Of a DNA stretch of 10,832 bases, positions 6,214 to 10,832 are shown piece after piece (within the stretch, counting starts at the first letter, position 1; each line of letters begins with the position of its first letter). Location: the NCBI GenBank assembly GCA_902803125.1, contig CADCOZ010000351.1, positions 1 to 10,832 of the forward strand, in the 5' to 3' direction. The stretch is from an uncultured Ruminococcus sp. Lineage in GTDB: Bacteria > Bacillota > Clostridia > Oscillospirales > Acutalibacteraceae. Below the pieces are notes generated by a model. The model did no database searches and was not told the origin of the DNA. It saw nothing but the letters and a program-made list of their open reading frames with translations. Made by a program: the position numbers and the translations under genes.

Positions 6214-7986
6214 ATGGAGAAAAAAGAAAAGACAATGACGAAAGAGCAGAAAAAACAGCTGAAGAAAGAATTGAAGCAGAGAGAGCAGGAAGCACTGCGG
6301 CTGTATAAAGAACGGGTGCAGGAAGACAGAAAAAAAAGACAGTTAGCACAAGAGGCCAAAAAACTGGAAAAACAGCACCGTGCAGAGGTACAGCGGCAAA
6401 ACGAGGAAAAAGAACGGGCTTTGCAGGATAATCCGGATATCATTTGTCTGCTGAAAAAGAAAAAGAAGGGACTGCTGCGAATTGTTTTCAGCCGTTTCGG
6501 CATCTCGGCCGTCCTCCTGCTGCTGCAGGTCGCTTTCTTTCTGGTCATGCTGACCACCGATGTGGGCGATATGGACTATGTTACCATTCTGCTGGCGATA
6601 TTTACCGTGTTTATGTTTATTCATCTATTCAAAAGCAGTATGAGTTCCTCGGCCAAGCTGACATGGCTTTTCCTGATGGGGTTGTTTCCGATTCCCGCTT
6701 CCATATTGCTGTGGTACACGGAAAAAGATGCGGGACATATGAAAATCCGCCAAAAGATGCAGAATCTCATCGACACGACCAAAGAGGCTTTGCCGCAGAA
6801 GGACGAAGTCATACACGATCCGGCTGTTGAAGCATCGGATACAGATGCTCTTTGCCGCTATCTGAATCTGAGCGGCTGTTTTCCGCTTTACCGCCATACA
6901 CAGGTGACATATTATCCGCTGGGTGAACAGAAATTCACCGCCATGATGGAAGAACTCAGGAAAGCCGAAAAGTATATCTTCATGGAATATTTCATTATCG
7001 GGGAAGGGCTGATGTGGGGTTCCATTCTGAAAGTCTTAGCGGAAAAAGCGGCTCAGGGAGTGGAGGTGCGTGTGATGTATGACGGAATGTGCGAAATTTC
7101 CACGTTGACGGGCGACTATCCCCAGCGTCTGGAACAGCTTGGCATTCACTGCAAGCCTTTTACGCCGATACGTCCTTTTGTATCGACCCAGTATAACTAC
7201 CGTGATCATCGGAAGATATTGGTCATTGACGGTAAAGTGGCCTTTAACGGCGGCGTTAATTTAGCGGATGAGTATATCAACTATATTGATCGTTTCGGTC
7301 ATTGGAAGGATACCGCCGTTATGCTCAAAGGAGAGGCGGTCAGCAGTTTTACGCTGATGTTCCTGCAAATGTGGAACCTCAGTGAAAAAGAACCGTCCTT
7401 TGGTGATTACCTGACAGATTCTTTCCCTGCTGAAAGTGACGGTTATGTCATGCCATATGCCGACTGTCCTCTGGACGGCTTTAAGGTTGGCCGAAGCGTT
7501 TATCTGGATATTCTCAACCGTGCGAAACGCTATGTGCATATCATGACACCCTACCTCATTCTTGACGATGAACTGGCCACTGCACTAAAATTTGCCGCTC
7601 AGCGTGGGGTAGATGTCCAGCTGATTCTGCCCGGTATTCCCGATAAGAAAATGGCCTTTGCCTTGGCAAAATCGCACTACAGTGACCTGTTGGCGGCGGG
7701 TATCAAAATCTATGAGTATACCCCCGGTTTTGTTCATGCCAAGATTTTTGTCAGCGATGATGAAAAAGCCGTTGTGGGTACGATCAATTTGGATTACCGC
7801 AGTCTGTACCATCATTTTGAATGTGCCACCTATCTTTACCGCTGTGACTGCATTCCGGCCATCGAGGCGGATTTTCAGGCCACCCTGATGCCTTGCCGCA
7901 GGGTAACTTATGAAACCATTAAGAATGAAAAGCTGTCCTATAAACTGCGGGGCAGTCTGATGAAAGTGTTGGCTCCTTTGATGTAA
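6214..7986 (+). CDS. cls: Cardiolipin synthase, phospholipase D family, with N-terminal charged extension
   Basis: This 590-residue membrane enzyme would join two phosphatidylglycerols into cardiolipin and glycerol. Both HxKxxxxD catalytic motifs are intact: His332-Lys334-Asp339 followed by NGGVN, and His508-Lys510-Asp515 followed by GTINLD. Hydrophobic segments lie at about 92-113, 122-140 and 148-168. Residues 1-75 are almost wholly Lys, Glu, Gln and Arg and should form a cytosolic coiled coil. Typical bacterial enzymes are 480-510 residues and lack this part. ATG at 6214 is chosen because AAAGGGGAAAGG stands just before it. A TTG start at 6103 in the same frame would add 37 residues through the hairpins of the leader and has no ribosome site. 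It diverges from the five-gene operon and has its own promoter. Cardiolipin content and polymer decoration are both envelope properties, but no direct link is shown. Confidence 0.92.
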   Translation: MEKKEKTMTKEQKKQLKKELKQREQEALRLYKERVQEDRKKRQLAQEAKKLEKQHRAEVQRQNEEKERALQDNPDIICLLKKKKKGLLRIVFSRFGISAVLLLLQVAFFLVMLTTDVGDMDYVTILLAIFTVFMFIHLFKSSMSSSAKLTWLFLMGLFPIPASILLWYTEKDAGHMKIRQKMQNLIDTTKEALPQKDEVIHDPAVEASDTDALCRYLNLSGCFPLYRHTQVTYYPLGEQKFTAMMEELRKAEKYIFMEYFIIGEGLMWGSILKVLAEKAAQGVEVRVMYDGMCEISTLTGDYPQRLEQLGIHCKPFTPIRPFVSTQYNYRDHRKILVIDGKVAFNGGVNLADEYINYIDRFGHWKDTAVMLKGEAVSSFTLMFLQMWNLSEKEPSFGDYLTDSFPAESDGYVMPYADCPLDGFKVGRSVYLDILNRAKRYVHIMTPYLILDDELATALKFAAQRGVDVQLILPGIPDKKMAFALAKSHYSDLLAAGIKIYEYTPGFVHAKIFVSDDEKAVVGTINLDYRSLYHHFECATYLYRCDCIPAIEADFQATLMPCRRVTYETIKNEKLSYKLRGSLMKVLAPLM

Positions 7987-7994
7987 ATGGAGCC
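7971..7994 (+). terminator. Inverted repeat over the stop codon of the cardiolipin synthase gene
   Basis: GGCTCC (7971-7976) pairs with GGAGCC (7989-7994) around the stop codon. The stem is only 6 bp, the loop is 12 bases and there is no clear T-run, so termination here is uncertain and some read-through into the small genes is possible. Confidence 0.25.
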
Positions 7995-8058
7995 GTTCAT
8001 TCAGATTCACAGTGTGTAGCATATATTAACAAAGAATTTGGTCTGTGAGGTTAGGAAA

Positions 8059-8325
8059 ATGGTTTATGACTACACGATTTATCCAGAAAACAGCCTATCA
8101 GAATTTCAAAAAGCTTGTGCGGCCATTGAAAAAGCATTTCCTGACAGTCAAAAGCTTTCCCTGTTAATCGATGTTGACGGCAGCATGATTCAAACTTATA
8201 CTTTCATGGGAAAGGATATAGATATTTTTAACGACTATGATGTTGGAGCCGTATTTATCCAGTCGGAAATATGTTTAGATAAAGTATTTAACTATCATTC
8301 TTTCGGCCGCGAAAACAAGGCGTAA
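8059..8325 (+). CDS. Small protein of unknown function (88 aa)
   Basis: The protein is soluble-looking, with no membrane segment. It starts MVYDYTIYPE, has an alpha-helical stretch around residues 14-30 (FQKACAAIEKAF) and a central strand pattern LSLLIDVDG. Size, acidity and neighbourhood recall immunity-like proteins left beside toxin loci, but I do not recognise the family. ATG at 8059 is chosen because GTGAGG lies 8 bases upstream. A TTG at 8038 in frame has no ribosome site. It is the first of the small-gene island, 72 bases after the cardiolipin synthase gene, and it is visibly AT-richer than that gene. Confidence 0.65.
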   Translation: MVYDYTIYPENSLSEFQKACAAIEKAFPDSQKLSLLIDVDGSMIQTYTFMGKDIDIFNDYDVGAVFIQSEICLDKVFNYHSFGRENKA

Positions 8326-8355
8326 ACCATCAAGAAAAAAGGGAGAAAGCAAAGT

Positions 8356-8553
8356 ATGTTTAACTTGTATGAACACGTTCGAATCAAAAAAAATAACCTT
8401 ATGGGAACAATAGTAGACATCAGCGAATGTGATGGTGAAAAGATCTTCATTGTTGAAAGTGATGTCAAAGGAAAAAGGGGTGATGGATACGGAGGAGATT
8501 ATCCTCTTTATTGGTGTAAGGAAGATGAAATACTGAATGTTACAAATGAATAA
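8356..8553 (+). CDS. Small protein of unknown function (65 aa), possible beta-barrel
   Basis: The start reads MFNLYEHVRIKKNNLMGTI. Short alternating strands with a G-T-I-V-D turn are what a small SH3-like or KOW-like barrel looks like, and the middle is glycine and lysine rich. This fold idea is only a pattern impression, and no family is recognised. The ATG has GGGAG 10 bases upstream. It lies 30 bases after the previous small gene and 14 before the next, consistent with one transcript. Confidence 0.65.
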   Translation: MFNLYEHVRIKKNNLMGTIVDISECDGEKIFIVESDVKGKRGDGYGGDYPLYWCKEDEILNVTNE

Positions 8554-8567
8554 GGAAGATGTATCGT

Positions 8568-8708
8568 ATGTGTATATACAGTTGGGATGACGATGAATAT
8601 ATCGTTGACGACAGACCGAGAGAGATTCCGGAAGATATAAAGAACATGACCGATGAGGAAATCGAAGAAGAAATCAGAAGAATATTCCCGGATGCAAAGT
8701 TAGATTAA
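8568..8708 (+). CDS. Acidic microprotein of unknown function (46 aa)
   Basis: This short frame begins MCIYSWDDDEYIVDD and ends in a helical, strongly acidic tail with MTDEEIEEEIRRIF. GGAAG lies about 9 bases before ATG 8568. The in-frame ATG at 8559 is too close to that site. The stop is followed after 18 bases by the next start. The D/E-rich helix resembles tails of small accessory proteins of Clostridia, but the function is unknown. Its fit between two genes with normal spacing and a good ribosome site is the main support. Confidence 0.55.
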   Translation: MCIYSWDDDEYIVDDRPREIPEDIKNMTDEEIEEEIRRIFPDAKLD

Positions 8709-8726
8709 CAAAGGTGACGAAAATTG

Positions 8727-9053
8727 ATGGAGAGTTATATTGTTGTACCTATCAACGAACAGGGTGTTTGGGAGTATGAAAATGATAGTTCAAAAAGGGA
8801 TAATTTGGAAGTATTTGTCCTGCCGAAATCCGAAATGTCTTTTATTTTTCGTGAAGGTATTGTCGATACACTAAATGCCAAATTCAGCATTTTTATTGAT
8901 GAATATGAAGAAGAAGTGATAGAAAACAAATGGCTGAACGAAACGGCAGAAATGATAGAAAAGTATAAAGCATCACTGCCTGTCTTTTATCATGCGTTAA
9001 CACTTGCAAGAGAGAAAAACACAGAATTGGGACTGGAATTATTTTCTTTTTGA
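8727..9053 (+). CDS. Small protein of unknown function (108 aa)
   Basis: The largest gene of the island. The sequence opens MESYIVVPINEQGVWEY, has a strand-rich first half and an acidic helical second half (around residues 58-105) with no transmembrane segment, cysteines or catalytic motif that I can name. ATG 8727 follows AAGGTGA at good spacing. A TTG directly before it is less likely. It may be an immunity-type or regulatory protein, but that is a guess from context only. Its stop overlaps the possible extended frame of the next gene. Confidence 0.65.
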   Translation: MESYIVVPINEQGVWEYENDSSKRDNLEVFVLPKSEMSFIFREGIVDTLNAKFSIFIDEYEEEVIENKWLNETAEMIEKYKASLPVFYHALTLAREKNTELGLELFSF

Positions 9054-9151
9054 GTGTGATGGGTTCAGCGAGTATAAAGTGTGGTTGGTTTCCGAATGGA
9101 AATAAAACAGCGGGGCCAAAAATCATTACAGCAAAGCAAGCAGAGGGTATT

Positions 9152-9379
9152 ATGCTAAAGTTGATAAACATAAAGGATGACAAAGATACGATTGAAGCTG
9201 ACTATGTTCCGGAAAGCAGTAGTGTAAAAGCTCATGTTTCCTTGCATAAAACATCAAAGGACGGTCATGCGGATGTTATTGAGGGATATGGCACAATGTA
9301 CAGCAGAATGGCTGTCAATGGTTTGAAGCGCACCTTGGACGAGTTAAACAGCGGCGTTCTAAAAGCCGTACCATCATAA
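9152..9379 (+). CDS. Small protein of unknown function (75 aa), probably truncated at the C-terminus
   Basis: The start MLKLINIKDD is chosen because AGAGGG lies just upstream. The frame is open back to 9050 and would add 34 residues, but only TTG, GTG or ATG (9059) starts without good ribosome sites are available there. The C-terminal part has a GYGTMYSRMAVNGLKRTL helix followed by PS and the stop. The same frame continues after that TAA with RLVMWY and a second TAA ending at 9400. This tail looks like a natural family ending, so a GAA-to-TAA type change may have shortened the protein by seven residues. Confidence 0.55.
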   Translation: MLKLINIKDDKDTIEADYVPESSSVKAHVSLHKTSKDGHADVIEGYGTMYSRMAVNGLKRTLDELNSGVLKAVPS

Positions 9380-9459
9380 AGACTGGTTATGTGGTACTAA
9401 ATGCAGACAGTTTTTTCATCAAATTTCTTTTACAAAAATCTCGGCAAGGAGTGGAAAAA

Positions 9460-9627
9460 ATGATTAGGCTATCCGATTGCGATTATTGCAGGCACTGTCA
9501 CGAGTTGAAGGACGGGATTGTAACTTGTGAGGCCTTTCCTGATGGCATTCCCTATGAACACATGGACAAAGACTTGAAAGAAACCTTGGAATGCAACAAC
9601 GGCATTGGCTATGAACCAAAGGACTAA
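9460..9627 (+). CDS. Small cysteine-rich protein (55 aa)
   Basis: Four cysteines, Cys7, Cys10, Cys13 and Cys23, stand in a CxxCxxC plus C layout that could bind zinc, followed by EAFPDGIP and, near the end, Cys45 and NNGIGYEP. I recall the CxxC...AFPDGIP and NGI-x-x-EP pattern from small uncharacterised clostridial proteins, without a known role. ATG 9460 has AAGGAG 9 bases upstream. A longer frame from 9391 has no good start. The gap of 80 bases before it holds only the read-through tail of the previous gene. Confidence 0.65.
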   Translation: MIRLSDCDYCRHCHELKDGIVTCEAFPDGIPYEHMDKDLKETLECNNGIGYEPKD

Positions 9628-9683
9628 ACATTGTTCTTCTGTTCCTTTGCATAACACAAAAACATGATGGAGGAGATACGAAA

Positions 9684-9845
9684 ATGGAAGAACAAAAAGT
9701 AAACTGTCCACTGGTAGAGGACGAAATCACTCCTGTAGAATGTATGGAAAACAGGGACATTAGTGAAGAGTTTATTCCTGAAATCTTTAAGAAAAAGAAC
9801 GACTGGCAGGAAATATGCCGGAAGTGTAAATATTTCAATTGCTGA
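9684..9845 (+). CDS. Second small cysteine-rich protein (53 aa)
   Basis: Cysteines at 8, 20, 45, 48 and 53 are visible. The last three form CRKCKYFNC, a possible metal site. The first part reads VNCPLVEDEI and ENRDISEEF, a layout I recall from small uncharacterised proteins found beside the CxxC...FPDGIP type. The ribosome site GGAGGAG is excellent and 8 bases from the ATG. It is 56 bases after the previous gene. A partner role with that gene is inferred only from adjacency and shared cysteine-rich design. Confidence 0.6.
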   Translation: MEEQKVNCPLVEDEITPVECMENRDISEEFIPEIFKKKNDWQEICRKCKYFNC

Positions 9846-9870
9846 CAGCAGACCGTATAGAAGAGGTGTG

Positions 9871-9994
9871 ATGTTGATGCTTACCGTTAAATGAGCGTAT
9901 CAATAGGCAGAGGAAGTATTTGTTTGAAGATGACGATGACCTTGACAGTCTAAAGGCAGTATCCGCTTTGGGTTTCCTGCGGCCGTTACTTTGA
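9871..9994 (+). pseudogene. Possible frameshifted remnant of a small gene
   Basis: ATG 9871 has AGAGGTG just upstream but its frame stops at 9892. One base over, a frame that opens at 9881 runs for 37 codons to a stop at 9992, reading LPLNERINRQRKYLFEDDDD and then a hydrophobic end. A single-base change between 9877 and 9889 would join the two into a protein of about 40 residues. The acidic D-run and DLDSLKAV sequence look like real coding, but the frame is short. From 9995 to 10039 nothing else is seen. Confidence 0.3.
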
Positions 9995-10039
9995 AAATGA
10001 AAGATAGAAAGAAATATAGGCAAATTTGCAAAAAAATTC

Positions 10040-10068
10040 TTGCTATTCATCGTCAATTTGTATATAAT
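10040..10068 (+). promoter_or_regulatory. Promoter of the zinc-ribbon gene
   Basis: -35 TTGCTA (10040-10045) and a perfect -10 TATAAT (10063-10068) are spaced by 17 bases. Transcription would start near 10075, so the leader is only about 15 bases and holds little but the ribosome site AGGAAG. Confidence 0.7.
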
Positions 10069-10090
10069 GAGAATATAGGAAGTGAAACAT

Positions 10091-10832
10091 ATGAAGAATC
10101 TGAATTGTTACAACTGCGGAGCACCCATGCAGCTGAATGCTTCGGGAATGACAGCCTTTTGCCGCTACTGCGGCACACAGTATGTCCTGAATCATGAGGA
10201 TACAGACTATTTCAACCGGTTCTATCAGCAGATGGGACAATTGTTTTCTGCCGATAAGGACGAACAGGAACGCCGCAAGCAGGCAGATGCCCTTTGGGAA
10301 AAAGCAGAAGAGGCTTCCTTTACCACGATTGACGGGAGCAGTATTTCGGTACGCTATCTGTACCATTTTAAAGCAGAGGATACGGTTACCTATATCGCCC
10401 GCCGCAATATCATCTTTCATTTGCAGAAGGACTGGGAACAAAAAGTAAAGGACTGCCGAAAAGCGGCCGCCATGCTCGATTATCCGGCGGCCGATACCCG
10501 CCATTTGTCCGATTTCTTTCCGAAAATTTCCGGCGGCTATGCCTTGTCGGACGGTACCGGTTTGCTGGTGATGCAAAAGGAAGAAACGGAATATCCGCTG
10601 TGTCTGTTCGGAAAGCTGTCCGGTCGTCATGTGGCATGGATTGTCAGCCGCATGGAGAATCTCTGCTGTGTGCTGGAATACAGCGGACTGGTACATCCGC
10701 TGTTGGGAACGGATACGCTGTATATCAATCCCTATACGCATCAGGCCAGCCTTTACGGTCATTTCTGGGATGTTGTTCGCCACCGTACACCGGCTGTTAA
10801 CGGTCAGAAGATTTATACCACAAAGGATAATT
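10091..10832 (+). CDS. Zinc-ribbon protein with kinase-like domain lacking catalytic residues (3' end cut)
   Basis: At least 247 residues are in the window, and the frame is open at the right edge. Cys6, Cys9, Cys24 and Cys27 make a zinc ribbon (CYNCG...CRYCG). The segment from about 80 on resembles a protein kinase: strands and an ARRNIIFH piece in the N-lobe, then an alpha-helical HVAWIVSRM stretch leading to H-P-L-L-G (His202) in the place of the catalytic HRD loop and LYG (221-223) in the place of DFG. The Asp and Lys of an active kinase are absent. This is the layout of zinc-ribbon pseudokinases that I recall near stress and chaperone genes in Clostridia. The frame was chosen over a 246-codon antisense frame because of the ribbon, ribosome site and promoter. 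Confidence 0.8.
   Translation, partial: MKNLNCYNCGAPMQLNASGMTAFCRYCGTQYVLNHEDTDYFNRFYQQMGQLFSADKDEQERRKQADALWEKAEEASFTTIDGSSISVRYLYHFKAEDTVTYIARRNIIFHLQKDWEQKVKDCRKAAAMLDYPAADTRHLSDFFPKISGGYALSDGTGLLVMQKEETEYPLCLFGKLSGRHVAWIVSRMENLCCVLEYSGLVHPLLGTDTLYINPYTHQASLYGHFWDVVRHRTPAVNGQKIYTTKDN

Noticed and set aside
7585..8022. Minus-strand open frame of 145 codons under the end of the cardiolipin synthase gene
   Set aside because: It overlaps the second catalytic HKD region of a certain gene and shows no domain.
10043..10783. Long antisense open frame of 246 codons
   Set aside because: It mirrors the zinc-ribbon gene, has no ribosome site or recognisable domain, and the plus-strand frame has clear cysteine motifs, ribosome site and promoter.

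Overview
The window looks like a chromosomal segment of a low-to-mid GC Bacillota, most likely a gut-type Clostridia. That placement rests on strong AGGAGG-type ribosome sites, TTGACA/TATAAT-like promoters, a clostridial-type cardiolipin synthase and small proteins of clostridial flavour. No rRNA, tRNA, CRISPR array or transposase gene was seen.

Left part (1-5770, minus strand): one tightly packed five-gene operon reading leftward from a near-consensus promoter at 5737-5765. The order is a stand-alone adenylation enzyme (DltA-like), a fold-type III PLP enzyme of the decarboxylase family, an acyl/peptidyl carrier protein (DltC-like), an MBOAT membrane O-acyltransferase (DltB-like) and a membrane-anchored SGNH-fold protein (DltD/AlgJ-like). 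Spacing is 2, 20, 3 and 12 bases. The layout is that of a dlt operon, which puts D-alanine on teichoic acids, but with a PLP decarboxylase inserted between the activating enzyme and the carrier protein. The simplest reading is a variant envelope-decorating system: an amino acid is activated, loaded on the carrier, probably decarboxylated (free or carrier-bound, as BtrK does in butirosin synthesis), passed across the membrane by the MBOAT protein and fixed on an extracytoplasmic polymer. The substrate and acceptor are not known. A hairpin-rich end follows the operon, and near-identical 30-base repeats lie on both sides of it.

Middle (5654-7986): a non-coding divergent region of about 560 bases with a promoter for each direction and a long, hairpin-rich leader, followed by a cardiolipin synthase with two HKD motifs and an unusual charged N-terminal extension.

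Right part (8059-9994, plus strand): an AT-richer island of seven very small genes of unknown function (46-108 aa), close together and each with its own ribosome site. One appears shortened by a nonsense change just before its C-terminus, and the island ends in a possible frameshifted remnant. This looks like accessory, probably transferred, DNA in partial decay.

Right edge (10040-10832): a clear promoter drives a gene, cut by the window end, for a zinc-ribbon protein whose remaining part resembles a protein kinase without its catalytic residues.
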